From Desulfitobacterium dehalogenans ATCC 51507 (lineage in GTDB: Bacteria > Bacillota > Desulfitobacteriia > Desulfitobacteriales > Desulfitobacteriaceae), in NCBI RefSeq assembly GCF_000243155.2, contig NC_018017.1, positions 1,860,001 to 1,924,000 of the forward strand: DNA of 64,000 nucleotides. The letters run 5' to 3'. Each line of letters starts with the position of its first letter. The first letter of the stretch is position 1. A program made the translations under genes and the position numbers. Positions 36,417-45,640 of this stretch are shown here, in pieces. Under the pieces are notes generated by a model that saw only the letters and a program-made list of their open reading frames with translations, was not told the DNA's origin and searched no databases.

Positions 36417-37160
36417 TTATAAAGTGAAGAAGATATAGCGGCCGACAATTTGTCCGAGGAGCACTAAAGCAGTAGAACCTAAGACGATGGAAACTCCAAG
36501 TTCTTTCTTTTTGCCGGAGAGGAAGAGTAAACCGGCACCCACCAGGATGGCAGCCCATTTAATAATCATGGCTGCGCCCATGGTTTGCGGAGCGGTGAAA
36601 CTGCCGACAGCCTGGACCACAATCGCTGCGGCAACGGCAATGGACACAACTTTTTGCAGGTTAGGCGCTTCTTTAGCGCTCAAAGCGAAGAAAATCAGGG
36701 ACCCCATGGATAGGGCGGCAGCATAAAATTCGATAAAGGTTGCTGCATGCTGCCAAGCTTCAATACTGGTGGAGGCATAGACGGAAGCCATGGCATAAAC
36801 ATCGATTAAACCAATAACAGCGGCTAGTATAACTAAAAGATTGACAGCACTTTTGGCTGCAGGCTTAAAATAAATGAACAAAGCGGCCAGGACGGTTAGA
36901 CCGGTAAACAAGCTGGTAAACCAAATTTCACGGCTCAGCCAGGAGGTTGCGAATCTCGTAAGGGCGTTGATGGCCGACAAGGGGTGACCCAAGTGCAGGA
37001 AGGAGGCAAGAAGGCCGGCTATGGCTAGGACTGCCGAGGTCAAGACGGCGGTTTTAAAGAGACCGTCTTTATGCAATTGCTTGGCAATAGCGGCAAAAAC
37101 CATAATCCCGATGGCGACTTGAACACTGATGGTGAACAGAATTAATGCTAACTCTTTCAT
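36417..37160 (-). CDS. dmsC: DmsC-like membrane anchor 2 (short form)
   Basis: A 247-residue DmsC-family anchor with about seven to eight helices. It opens LALILFTISVQVAIGIMVFA and has FLHLGHPLSAINALTRFATSW then SREIWFTSLFTG. It is about 25-45 residues shorter than the other DmsC proteins here because the loop before the last two helices is reduced. ATG at 37160 follows GAGGTATAATCA, three bases after dmsB2. Role as menaquinol-side anchor of the A2-B2 enzyme is inferred from gene order. Confidence 0.88.
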   Translation of the reverse strand: MKELALILFTISVQVAIGIMVFAAIAKQLHKDGLFKTAVLTSAVLAIAGLLASFLHLGHPLSAINALTRFATSWLSREIWFTSLFTGLTVLAALFIYFKPAAKSAVNLLVILAAVIGLIDVYAMASVYASTSIEAWQHAATFIEFYAAALSMGSLIFFALSAKEAPNLQKVVSIAVAAAIVVQAVGSFTAPQTMGAAMIIKWAAILVGAGLLFLSGKKKELGVSIVLGSTALVLLGQIVGRYIFFTL

Positions 37161-37163
37161 TGA

Positions 37164-37739
37164 TTATACCTCCAACTCTACATAGTTGGTATCTAAAGAG
37201 CACTCTTTAGGATTGATCAGGATAGAGGGTTTTGTCACATTGGCAGAAGGCAATACTGGTAACTCTTTAACGAGGTTTGTTCCATGTTTAGCAGCCAGTT
37301 CATTCAGATCGCCGAATTCCAGGCAGCGCATGAGGCAGGCATTTACGCACATAGGGTTTTGGCCTGCATCCCGCAGATCTTTGCAGCTATCGCATTTGCT
37401 GATGACCCCGGTCTCTTCAATGAATTGGGGAACACCATAAGGGCAGTTCCAGGTACAGTATTTGCAGCCGATACATTTGTTTTTATTATGCTGCACGGTC
37501 CCATCATCAGCGAAGTGAAGAGCTCCGGTGGGGCAGCCTTTAACACATTTGGCTTCTTTACAATGGTTGCAGGCGCCGGAGTAATGATACACCCTGGCGT
37601 CGGGATACACCCCGGTTTCATAGCTTTTGACTTGGCGGAATAAAATGCCTACATCCAAGCGGTTTCTATCTTTGCAGGCTACTTGACAGGTGCGGCAGCC
37701 GATGCATTTAGTGACATCAAAATAAAATCCTAAGGCCAT
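37164..37739 (-). CDS. dmsB: DmsB-like four-cluster Fe-S subunit 2
   Basis: A 191-residue subunit with CIGCRTCQVACK, CNHCKEAKCVKGCP, CIGCKYCTWNCP and CDSCKDLR...CVNACLM, i.e. four [4Fe-4S] centres. It is nearly identical in layout to the subunits at 46456 and 34777 and ends with LDTNYVELEV. Located 17 bases behind dmsA2. Electron relay between DmsC2 and DmsA2. Confidence 0.93.
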   Translation of the reverse strand: MALGFYFDVTKCIGCRTCQVACKDRNRLDVGILFRQVKSYETGVYPDARVYHYSGACNHCKEAKCVKGCPTGALHFADDGTVQHNKNKCIGCKYCTWNCPYGVPQFIEETGVISKCDSCKDLRDAGQNPMCVNACLMRCLEFGDLNELAAKHGTNLVKELPVLPSANVTKPSILINPKECSLDTNYVELEV

Positions 37740-37756
37740 TCAAATTCGCCTCCTTA

Positions 37757-40399
37757 TCAGATTTTAATAATTCTTTGGGGCCATAGATAGTCCGGTGTAA
37801 GGGGCTTTCCATCATACTTCTCCATATTGACCAATTGGGTATTGTAACCGGAAACACCACAACCGGTAGTAATAGGGGCGGAAAGATAATTATCAGAGCC
37901 GGACTTATCAATGCCGGTTTTCTCATCCAACTCCAGCCAGGTGCCGTGAGGCATCTCAATATAGCCGGGCATCAGCCGCTGGCTGACACTGGCTTGACGC
38001 AATACCTTGCCATAGGGATTGGTGAGAAGTACGGCATCGCCGTTCTTTATGCCTTTTTCCGCTGCGTCCACGGCACTGATGAATACCGGATTGCGCATAG
38101 CTTCCCGCAGCCAGGGTAAATTGTCCAAAATTGTATGCGAACGCCTTAAATAATGGGGGGTGGTTACTTGGTAAGGATAATCGCCTTTGATTTTTTTGTC
38201 CCAATCCTTAAAACTCTGTTCGTAACCATTAAGGGGCTGGATATAAGTCGGATAAGGTTTGAGGGTGCTGCGGCCCATGGCATTAATGCTGTCGGCTTTG
38301 GTTTGGCAGTAGATTTCAAACTTGCCGCTTTTGGAGCCAACGGGATTCTTATCCGGGTCTTCGACAAAGGATTGGTAAGTGATATGGCCATAGTTATCGC
38401 CTTCATGGCGTTCGACTTTATAGATCCCTTTTTCCATCAACTCTTTGAGACCGATGCGGCCTTGCTGCAGTTTTCCATCGACTTTGCCATGCTTTTGTTT
38501 CCACCAGGCGAGATCCGCTTCAGTGATGGTGACTAAGGTTTCATAGCCTGTACCTTCCTTGTTAATCACCGTAGCACCGGCAATCGCATTGAAATACCGC
38601 TGCTCTTCAGACAGGGGATAGACTTGATTCACATTAATGCCTAAGCGCTTGCCAAGCTCCCTGCCAATCCATAGATCGCTTTTCGCTTCGTAAAGAGGTT
38701 CGATGACTTTGGAAGGGAAGAATTGAACCTCTCGGTTATAATATATCTCCAGATAAAGATAAGAACTGTGTCTTTCCCACTGAGTGGTAATGGGGAGTAC
38801 GATATCGGCGTATTGGGCACTGGCGTTTAAAGAATAAGCACAACTTACCACGAAATCTACTTTCCGGTGGGCTTCAATCCCTTTGGCGACACCTTGGTTT
38901 GTCTGCAGAGTGTTTCTGTAGGAATGAATGATGACATGGATATCAATATCCTTCTCTCCCATACTGGCAAGATCTCCCCATAGGGCTGGTGCGGTGTAAT
39001 TGTATTTTCCATTCAATACATTGTCCCATAGCTCAGGAGCCATAATTGAGTCTGGGCAAGGATTGGGAAGGATTGGAGCGCCGGAAGCCCCTAATTGGAC
39101 TAATTTAGGCCCGCTGTTGGTAGCGAAATAGTATTGGCACGAGCCGCAGGAGTGACCGGGTTTGCCGAAATGACCGCCCATAGCCGCTATGGTCATTAGG
39201 ATTTGCGGAAAATCATCGGCATTATTGCAGCGGGCCGGTGCGCTGCTGTGTAAAATGGAAACTTTCTTATCTTTGTGCATTTCCTTGGCATACCAAAGGA
39301 TATCTTCCACAGGCGTGCCGCAAATTTCCGAAGCCCATTCAGGGGTTTTGGGTTGGTTATCATAGTTGCCAAGCACATAATCCTTAAAGTTTTCCTTGAT
39401 CGTGGCATCAGCCGGTATATGCCCGGCATCAAAGCCTACAGTGCAGCGATTGAGAAAGTCCCAATCGATCAGGGGATTGCTTAGGGGGTCGTCTTCCGTA
39501 ATCATCACATAGGCTACTGCCAGCAGAAAAGCTATATCTGTGCCGGGCCGGACGCGAATCCATTTGGCTTCTACCAAATTAGCCGTTTCATTATAGCTGG
39601 GACCGACATAAATAAACTTGGCGCCGGCTTCTTTGGCATGCATTAAGTTGTGACTGGGCAATCCTGCAGCAGCCCAGGCGGGATTGCAACCATAAAGAAC
39701 AATGGTTTCGCTTTTTAATAGATCCAAGCGATCATTAGCATCATCATTACCATAAGGGATAATACCCAGGACACCGGAAACGAAGAGGTAGGTGCCCAGG
39801 GAGCCTGTATCCTGCACATTGGTATAACCGCCAAAGGCATTAATTGAATTATTGAAATCACAAAGGGCATCGGCAAAGTTAGGCATCAGGATGGAACGGT
39901 TGCCATACTTTTCTTTGGCGTTCTTTAACTCGGCAGCCACATAATCCAGGGCTTCATCCCAGGAAATCCGCACCCATTCATCTTTGCCGCGCAACGATTT
40001 GTCACCGCCGGTCAGGGGTTCCCAGTGCTTGCGTTTCATGGGATATTTGATCCGATCCGCGCCGAAAACCTGCTGCTGCTGGGCTCGCCCGCGCAGGCAG
40101 CCTCTGAGTTGTGGCTTGTTGAAGCTGTCCGGTTCGGTATCATCGGTTTTCTGGCGGACCACCACATTGTCCACCACAAGGGCGGAGTTATAACATTTGT
40201 AGCCGCAGTTATGCCAGCAGGCGGCAGGGATCCATTCACCTTCTCCGTTCACTGCGGCAGCATCAAGTTCCGCTCCCACCGGAGCCAGCGCAGTGCCGCA
40301 GCCGGCAAGGGCCAGGCCGGCGGTTCCGGCCGCGGTGGCCTTCAGGAAATTTCGGCGGCTTATTTTTTTGTCCGTAATTTTTTTAAGAATATCTGACAT
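37757..40399 (-). CDS. dmsA: DmsA-like molybdoenzyme catalytic subunit 2 (Tat lipoprotein type)
   Basis: An 880-residue catalytic subunit. Tat motif ISRRNFLK (13-20) and lipobox LAGC (C34). Cluster ligands C61, C65, C69 and C101; presumed molybdenum ligand S200 in QDTGSLGTY. By eye it is very similar along its whole length to copy 3 at 47052 (shared GEGEWIPAACW, EPDSF-KPQLRGCLRGRAQQQ, ISRRxFL-ATAAGTA), so the two are recent paralogues. AAGGA precedes the ATG. The residues around the presumed substrate funnel (about 170-215) are where the two copies differ most, which hints at different substrates. Confidence 0.9.
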   Translation of the reverse strand: MSDILKKITDKKISRRNFLKATAAGTAGLALAGCGTALAPVGAELDAAAVNGEGEWIPAACWHNCGYKCYNSALVVDNVVVRQKTDDTEPDSFNKPQLRGCLRGRAQQQQVFGADRIKYPMKRKHWEPLTGGDKSLRGKDEWVRISWDEALDYVAAELKNAKEKYGNRSILMPNFADALCDFNNSINAFGGYTNVQDTGSLGTYLFVSGVLGIIPYGNDDANDRLDLLKSETIVLYGCNPAWAAAGLPSHNLMHAKEAGAKFIYVGPSYNETANLVEAKWIRVRPGTDIAFLLAVAYVMITEDDPLSNPLIDWDFLNRCTVGFDAGHIPADATIKENFKDYVLGNYDNQPKTPEWASEICGTPVEDILWYAKEMHKDKKVSILHSSAPARCNNADDFPQILMTIAAMGGHFGKPGHSCGSCQYYFATNSGPKLVQLGASGAPILPNPCPDSIMAPELWDNVLNGKYNYTAPALWGDLASMGEKDIDIHVIIHSYRNTLQTNQGVAKGIEAHRKVDFVVSCAYSLNASAQYADIVLPITTQWERHSSYLYLEIYYNREVQFFPSKVIEPLYEAKSDLWIGRELGKRLGINVNQVYPLSEEQRYFNAIAGATVINKEGTGYETLVTITEADLAWWKQKHGKVDGKLQQGRIGLKELMEKGIYKVERHEGDNYGHITYQSFVEDPDKNPVGSKSGKFEIYCQTKADSINAMGRSTLKPYPTYIQPLNGYEQSFKDWDKKIKGDYPYQVTTPHYLRRSHTILDNLPWLREAMRNPVFISAVDAAEKGIKNGDAVLLTNPYGKVLRQASVSQRLMPGYIEMPHGTWLELDEKTGIDKSGSDNYLSAPITTGCGVSGYNTQLVNMEKYDGKPLTPDYLWPQRIIKI

Positions 40400-40708
40400 T
40401 AATCCTTCTACCTCCTTTTAAGTCTGTAATGCTGAAGCCGGAACGGGATTTCAAGAAGCATAATTACGCCTATAATTACGCATTCCGATACGATAGATTA
40501 AGCTTGCTAAAAGCTGATCCCGAACCTATAATCATTGTATAGCTATTGTGAATAGTTTAATATGTTTGTGTGTACGAATTGACACCGGTAAAATACAGCA
40601 CCGTGACAAAAACTATCGTTACGATTCTTTAGACATAATAATCCATGAATTGATTATGGCGTATAGGATATTATATTGCACTTGCTAAAAGGAAGAAGGA
40701 GCTGAATT
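40400..40708. promoter_or_regulatory. Divergent control region dmsABC2/pucR2
   Basis: About 310 bases without a gene. It holds a direct repeat ATAATTACGC (about 40461-40470 and 40474-40483), two copies of CTTGCTAAAAG (40503-40513 and 40681-40691), a small dyad CTATTGTGAATAG near 40541, and a promoter-like pair for pucR2 (listed separately). These repeats are candidate regulator sites. Confidence 0.45.
40650..40677 (+). promoter_or_regulatory. Possible promoter of pucR2
   Basis: TTGATT (40650-40655) and TATATT (40672-40677) with a 16-base spacer, about 30 bases before the start codon. Confidence 0.4.
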
Positions 40709-41950
40709 ATGGAGGAGAAGGCTGGAGACGTTAGTATTCTTAACTATATGGAAGAACTGCTCATAGCTTCCGGACAAGGTTTGCAAGCTTTGACAGATGC
40801 TCTGGCTAAGATATTAAGGCTTCCCATTCTTATTTCTACATCCGGATATAATTTGATTTCCTCATCCCTTAGTTGCCCTGATCTTGATTCTTTTCACACG
40901 GATATAGTGAGTGCCAGGATTGATAATGAAACATCATTTTTTTGCAAATTGTCTGCCGGCACTTTTCATTCCAATGCTTGGGGACGAGCGATTGCACCTG
41001 CGGGGCGTGTTATTGGTTATATTTTTATCTTTGTCGACGATGCCGATAGCAATGCGATAATGGAAGCCCATAAACTCATTATCAAGGCAGCTGCATCCTT
41101 ATGTGCAGTCCATCTCCAAAGCCGGGTTGAGTTGCTCAAGGAGCAACAAAAACATCAAGAATCCTTTTTATACGATCTTCTGTATGGGAACCTTAAAACA
41201 GAAGAAGAAATTGTTGCATCCGGAGCCACCTGGGGTTGGAATTTCACTCTACCTCATACCGCTATAATCCTGACAATTCCTGAATTAGATATTCATTCCC
41301 CGGATAAACACTTGATGGATATTCTGAACCACTTTACGGAGAAAGCTCTCATTGATAGGTATTATAAGAAGTTACCTACACTGATAAGGCATAACGAACT
41401 CATTGTGCTTTTGCCCTCTGAGGAGTGGAAGCAGCCTGCCCAAAAGAAAGAAATTCTTGCCTTGATGGACATCCTCTTAGCTCAATTAACAGCTACAGAA
41501 CTTAAGAATCGGGTAATCTGTGGCGTGGGTCAGACCTATGTTAAAGCTACCAATCTTTTTCGGAGCTATCAAGAGGCTAAGGTATCCCTTGAGCTGGGAA
41601 CAGTGATGGGGATAGCCGTTCCTTTCTTCAGTGACATAGGGGTGGAGCGGATCTTCTACAAGCATGATCTTGAGGATTTAAAGGAGTATTATGCTCATGT
41701 TCTTGGCGAACTGCACAAGCAAGATGATGAAGAGCTTTCACTGATCAGCGTTTTAGAAAGCTTTGCTGAGAATCAATTTGAAGTGACGAAAACAGCGGAG
41801 GCTCTCTTTTTGCATCGCAATACACTCCGTTACCGCCTCAATAAGATCGAAACTATTCTGGGGCGTTCGTTGAACGATCACAATACCCGCTTTGATATTA
41901 TGGCCGCACTGAAAATCAAGCGATTGCACAAGATGGATGAGGAATTATGA
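40709..41950 (+). CDS. PucR/CdaR-type regulator of the second dmsABC-like operon
   Basis: A 413-residue paralogue of the regulator at 30549. The same blocks are present: ELLIASGQGLQALTDALAKI (sensor start), LYDLLYGNLKTEEEI, CGVGQTYVKATNLFRSYQEA, and the C-terminal helix-turn-helix TKTAEALFLHRNTLRYRLNK. AAGAAGGAG precedes the ATG. Divergent from dmsA2 across about 310 bases, so it probably controls that operon. The sensor domain is the least conserved part among the three paralogues, consistent with different ligands. Confidence 0.88.
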   Translation: MEEKAGDVSILNYMEELLIASGQGLQALTDALAKILRLPILISTSGYNLISSSLSCPDLDSFHTDIVSARIDNETSFFCKLSAGTFHSNAWGRAIAPAGRVIGYIFIFVDDADSNAIMEAHKLIIKAAASLCAVHLQSRVELLKEQQKHQESFLYDLLYGNLKTEEEIVASGATWGWNFTLPHTAIILTIPELDIHSPDKHLMDILNHFTEKALIDRYYKKLPTLIRHNELIVLLPSEEWKQPAQKKEILALMDILLAQLTATELKNRVICGVGQTYVKATNLFRSYQEAKVSLELGTVMGIAVPFFSDIGVERIFYKHDLEDLKEYYAHVLGELHKQDDEELSLISVLESFAENQFEVTKTAEALFLHRNTLRYRLNKIETILGRSLNDHNTRFDIMAALKIKRLHKMDEEL

Positions 41951-42023
41951 TGGGGAAAGCAAAGGGACGCATCACATAAGTGAAAGCGTCCCTGTTAAAT
42001 TGTGTCTAGGGAAGACACTCATC

Positions 42024-42713
42024 TTATAATAAAGCCAAAACTTCATCAAGAACTAAACGATCTGTTTGCAGGAACTGTTGGGTTAAAATAGCCATTTGGG
42101 GATAAAAATGATGAGTTTTGGAGGTTTGCATATCCTTGGCGAAATCCCCGATCCAAACCAGTAAATGCTCCCCCAAAAAGGCTTTTTGATCGTCCAGCAG
42201 TTGTTTGACCTCATCCATAGCCTGCTTATCAAAGTTTTCCAAGGCCAGTTTTGCCAGATGAGCCATAAAATCCAACTCAAAGCCCAGATGATCATCGGCT
42301 TCATGAGGATAATTGGCTGGCAGGAATTGATAGTTGAGGTAGGTGCGCCGCACTTTTAAGGTGCTTTCCTGGAACAAAGCCCGTTCTTTGGTCACATAGA
42401 CGGATTCCCAGGGGGGAGCGGGCAGCTTATGGGGGCCGATCATCAGATAGGTATATTCGCTGGTCAGCTTATCCAGGATGCTGTCAGCCTCGGTGGACAG
42501 AGCCGGCCTTAATTCTGAGAGTAAACTCAGGCAGGCTTGTAAGTGACTGTTATCCTCGTCGAGCATTAACTCCAAGGCTTCCAGGGTGTATTCGTTGGTG
42601 AGGATATCCAGCAGTTCCTGGTTAGGTTCATTGCCAAAAATACGTTGCAGCAACTGATAGAGATAATGCCGGGTGGCCAGAATGATGGCAATTCCGTCTT
42701 CTTGTGAAGTCAT
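42024..42713 (-). CDS. TorD/DmsD-family chaperone at the end of the third operon
   Basis: A 229-residue helical chaperone. ATG at 42713 is selected because AAAGGCGGTG precedes it; the GTG at 42722 overlaps this site. The family signature is clear in EYTYLMIGPHKLPAPPWESVY (about 85-105) and HLGFELDFMAHLAKLALE. It is the only TorD-type gene for the three dmsABC-like operons in this window, so it may serve all three catalytic subunits, which share nearly the same Tat signal. Confidence 0.85.
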   Translation of the reverse strand: MTSQEDGIAIILATRHYLYQLLQRIFGNEPNQELLDILTNEYTLEALELMLDEDNSHLQACLSLLSELRPALSTEADSILDKLTSEYTYLMIGPHKLPAPPWESVYVTKERALFQESTLKVRRTYLNYQFLPANYPHEADDHLGFELDFMAHLAKLALENFDKQAMDEVKQLLDDQKAFLGEHLLVWIGDFAKDMQTSKTHHFYPQMAILTQQFLQTDRLVLDEVLALL

Positions 42714-42761
42714 AGCAGACACCGCCTTTAAGTTTTTTGAGATTAGGATTTCATTCCTGAA

Positions 42762-43337
42762 TTAGACTTTTTTTTCGGTATAATTGGGATCTAAAGCATA
42801 TTTCCTTGGTTTAATTAATAAGGATGGGTTGGTAAGGGTTGAGGAAGGAAGAATGGGCAAATCCTGAACAATATCCGTACCGTGTTTGGCTTCAAGTTCA
42901 TCTAAATCACCAAATTCAAGGCACCGCATCGGGCAGGAATCCACACAGACCGGATTGACGCTCTTGTCACGCAAGCCCTTGCAGCTGTCGCATTTGCCGA
43001 TGATGCCGGTTTCTTCAATGAACTGGGGAACGCCATAGGGACAGTTCCAGGTACAGTACTTACAGCCGATGCATTTATTTTTGTCATGCTGAACCGTACC
43101 GTCATCGGCGTAGTACAACGCATTGGCGGGGCACCCCTTGACACATTTGGCATGGGAACAGTGATGGCAGGCACTGGAATAATGATACAGCCTGGCATGG
43201 GGATAAACGCCTACTTCATAACTGCGGACGTCACGGAAGCTAATGCCCACATCCAGGCGGTTTCTATCCTTGCAGGCTACCTGGCAAGTCCGGCAGCCGA
43301 GGCATTTATTCATATCGAAATAAAACCCTAAGGCCAT
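42762..43337 (-). CDS. Second DmsB-like Fe-S subunit of the third operon
   Basis: A 191-residue four-cluster subunit: CLGCRTCQVACK, CHHCSHAKCVKGCP, CIGCKYCTWNCP and CDSCKGLR...CVDSCPM. It follows the flavin/4Fe-4S membrane protein by 15 bases and has no catalytic subunit of its own. It could replace DmsB3 in the complex, or connect the flavin protein to DmsA3. GAGGAAGGTGAG precedes the ATG. Confidence 0.9.
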   Translation of the reverse strand: MALGFYFDMNKCLGCRTCQVACKDRNRLDVGISFRDVRSYEVGVYPHARLYHYSSACHHCSHAKCVKGCPANALYYADDGTVQHDKNKCIGCKYCTWNCPYGVPQFIEETGIIGKCDSCKGLRDKSVNPVCVDSCPMRCLEFGDLDELEAKHGTDIVQDLPILPSSTLTNPSLLIKPRKYALDPNYTEKKV

Positions 43338-43352
43338 GCTTGCTCACCTTCC

Positions 43353-44717
43353 TCATAGTTTCCAAAGTTGAGGGATATTCAGAGACAATGTTATGGCAAT
43401 CAAAAGGCCGTACACCAGCAACATGACAAAGAATGCTTTTTCTTTGCCGGGTAAACCGGCCCAGCGTATGGGGTCTTGACCGGCGGTGCATTCAGAACAG
43501 CCTGCTTTCGTGTGGGCTGAAGGGGGTTCAAAAGTGGGGTCTGCGTGCTGGTCTGCGGAGCTATGGGGGTGGAAGAACCGCTTGAACTTTCTCTTTACTG
43601 AAGCAAGAAAATTAAGCACAGCCCCCACCGGACAGGCCAACCGGCACCAAACACGATAGAAGAGAATCCCGGTCAGCAGGACCAGGCATAAAGTAAGCCA
43701 GTGGCCGAGATTGCCCTGACCGCCAAAACTTACCGCAAAAGGTTCATAATTGGCGATACTGGGATTGTTAAAAATAAGCGCCGCCATCACGGCAGCCCAG
43801 ACGACTCCCCAGCGGATTTTATGAGCCAGGGCAAGCACAGGCGGCGCAGGATTGAACTTTATGAACCCCAGGAATTTGTAAAGTCCTTCCTGAAGCCCCC
43901 CGAAGGGGCAAAGCCAGGAGCAGTAAAAATTTCTTCCCCAGAGTAAAGTGAGGATAGGAATGCCCAAAGTCAGGATATACCAGAAAGGGCGTTCCAGGGG
44001 AGAGGGCCAATTGCCGCTGAGCAGACTGGTCAGGTTAGCCAGACTCAGGGAAGCGTTGAGGAAAAAGCCCAGGAAAAGAACGGAGCCCGCTAAGAGCCAA
44101 GGGCGTAATTTTTGGCCGCGGCGGGATACGGCGATGAAGACCAGGCCATATAATAGAATCAGCCCCAACTCCGGCCACCCCAAAGCAAGTTGGCTCCCGG
44201 CAGGGACTTGAAGGCCTAATTCGTTTTTGCCGGCCTGCCAGGCTCCCTTACGGACGGCCAGGGCGATTCCATTAACAGTATAGGTGGCCCCGCTTATCCC
44301 GTCAAGGTCGTGGCCCAGCTCAAAGGGATCACGGGCTTCTTTGCCGGTAAATTGGTGCAAATAACCTTCCCTCAGGACTCTGCTCAGATAAGCGGGAGTT
44401 TCACAATTTTCGGTGATGATCACATTTTTAAGAATGCCATCTTTTCCGAGAGAGACGAAGACACTGAGGGGCCCGCCATATCCGGAGGCATCGGCTTCCA
44501 CGGCATATCCAAGAAAATGGTCGTCCGTATCCCATAAGCTGTAGGTCGGATATCCGCCGGCTATGGGCTCGTATCTGGAGACGGCAGGTTCCAGCCGCTG
44601 CAGGGAAGTAAAGGTCTCCTGCTTGTTTGCCGATTGCTGAAAGATCAGAGCGGCCAAGATCAGAACAAAAGCGGTGATAAGGGCGAGCGACCGGGGGGAG
44701 AAATGTGTCTGCTTCAT
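43353..44717 (-). CDS. NosR/RdhC-like membrane flavoprotein with covalent-FMN domain and CxxxCP iron-sulfur motifs
   Basis: A 454-residue membrane protein. After an N-terminal helix (about 12-27), residues about 45-165 form an extracytoplasmic FMN-binding domain with the flavinylation motif DGISGATYT (T145 would carry FMN by a phosphoester bond, added by an ApbE-type transferase). Then follow about five helices with two cysteine motifs, CSWLCP (266-271) and CRLACP (358-363), as in NapH/NosR. The C-terminal eight-cysteine ferredoxin domain of NosR is missing; only GCSEC (407-410) remains before the last helix, as in RdhC/PceC-type proteins. It likely moves electrons between the quinone pool and an outside acceptor. 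Presence in a DMSO-reductase-like operon is unusual. Confidence 0.8.
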   Translation of the reverse strand: MKQTHFSPRSLALITAFVLILAALIFQQSANKQETFTSLQRLEPAVSRYEPIAGGYPTYSLWDTDDHFLGYAVEADASGYGGPLSVFVSLGKDGILKNVIITENCETPAYLSRVLREGYLHQFTGKEARDPFELGHDLDGISGATYTVNGIALAVRKGAWQAGKNELGLQVPAGSQLALGWPELGLILLYGLVFIAVSRRGQKLRPWLLAGSVLFLGFFLNASLSLANLTSLLSGNWPSPLERPFWYILTLGIPILTLLWGRNFYCSWLCPFGGLQEGLYKFLGFIKFNPAPPVLALAHKIRWGVVWAAVMAALIFNNPSIANYEPFAVSFGGQGNLGHWLTLCLVLLTGILFYRVWCRLACPVGAVLNFLASVKRKFKRFFHPHSSADQHADPTFEPPSAHTKAGCSECTAGQDPIRWAGLPGKEKAFFVMLLVYGLLIAITLSLNIPQLWKL

Positions 44718-44729
44718 TCCGGCAGTCCT

Positions 44730-45521
44730 TTAAAGTCCCTTAGCGGTCATAAGGACGGCATAGAACAAATACCTGCTCACCATGATTCCGCCGCTCAAAG
44801 CCAAGGCACCCAGATAGGCCATGCCGGCTTTTCCGGAACCCGCCTGTTCCTTGGCTGGCTTCAAGGAGGCGAATAGCAATAAAGCAGCGCCGGCCAGGAG
44901 CAGGAGAAGGTGAACCTCGAGGAGCAGCCCTGGGGTTTGCCCGCCGAGACCGCTATAATTAAGAAATGTTTCTGCCCCCAGAATGATGGCACCGGCCAGG
45001 GCGATCAGGCTGTATAGTTTTTTGGTTTTTATCCCTATCCCGCTGAATTGAATGGCCAAGAAGAGGGCAAGGCCCAGAATAGCTGTCGCCGTCGCAAAAT
45101 CGATAAGAGGAGATATGCTTTGCCAGCCGGGGCGGCTGGTGCTCATATAGACATTGGCCATAAAAACCACATCAATCACCCCTACGGCACTGGCCGCCCA
45201 GCCAAAACGCTTGACGGAGGGATTGACATATTGCACGACGGCATGGATGATGGCAAGACCAATGAATAAAAGGGAAAAGACCAGTGCCCGGGACAGCCAG
45301 GAATGGCTGAATTGGGAGATGGCATTAAAAATAGACGCCGGTCGGCCCAAGTAAAAAACAAAAGCCAGAAAGCCGATCACGCCCAATAAGGCAGAGGCGA
45401 TGGAGGCATATTTGTTTTCAGTTCTGCCGTTTGTTTTTCCGGCAGCCATTATGGCAATCATGATGCCAATAGCCGCCTGAAGGCCTATGGAGAAGATCAC
45501 CAGTTTAACATTCTGAACCAT
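44730..45521 (-). CDS. Second DmsC-like membrane anchor of the third operon
   Basis: A 263-residue DmsC-family protein with eight helices (LVIFSIGLQAAIGIMIAIMA at the start; FYLGRPASIFNAISQFSHSW and LSRALVFSLL). It is clearly more divergent than the three main DmsC proteins: the usual FLHLG is FYLGR. ATG at 45521 after AAGGGGTGA. It is followed 12 bases later by the flavin/4Fe-4S protein. Probably the quinone-reactive partner of the accessory module. Confidence 0.82.
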   Translation of the reverse strand: MVQNVKLVIFSIGLQAAIGIMIAIMAAGKTNGRTENKYASIASALLGVIGFLAFVFYLGRPASIFNAISQFSHSWLSRALVFSLLFIGLAIIHAVVQYVNPSVKRFGWAASAVGVIDVVFMANVYMSTSRPGWQSISPLIDFATATAILGLALFLAIQFSGIGIKTKKLYSLIALAGAIILGAETFLNYSGLGGQTPGLLLEVHLLLLLAGAALLLFASLKPAKEQAGSGKAGMAYLGALALSGGIMVSRYLFYAVLMTAKGL

Positions 45522-45575
45522 AGTTTCACCCCTTCTATGAACTATAGAAATTATGAAATATAGAACTTATAGCAG

Positions 45576-45618
45576 CAAGTTCCTCTTCCCGCCCCTAAAA
45601 AGCGGGAAAAGGAACTTG
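45576..45618 (-). terminator. Strong intra-operon hairpin between dmsC3 and the accessory module
   Basis: CAAGTTCCT-TTCCCGC pairs with GCGGGAA-AGGAACTTG (one bulge on each side) across a nine-base loop. It has no T-run in the minus direction, so it may be a partial terminator or an mRNA-processing/stability hairpin that separates expression of dmsABC3 from the four genes behind it. Confidence 0.5.
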
Positions 45619-45640
45619 AAGCAGAAAGCAGAAGTCTCGA

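Noticed and set aside
43353-44717. Reductive dehalogenase gene cluster
   Set aside because: The RdhC-like protein is present, but no RdhA corrinoid/Fe-S enzyme, RdhB anchor or RdhT trigger-factor gene is in the window.
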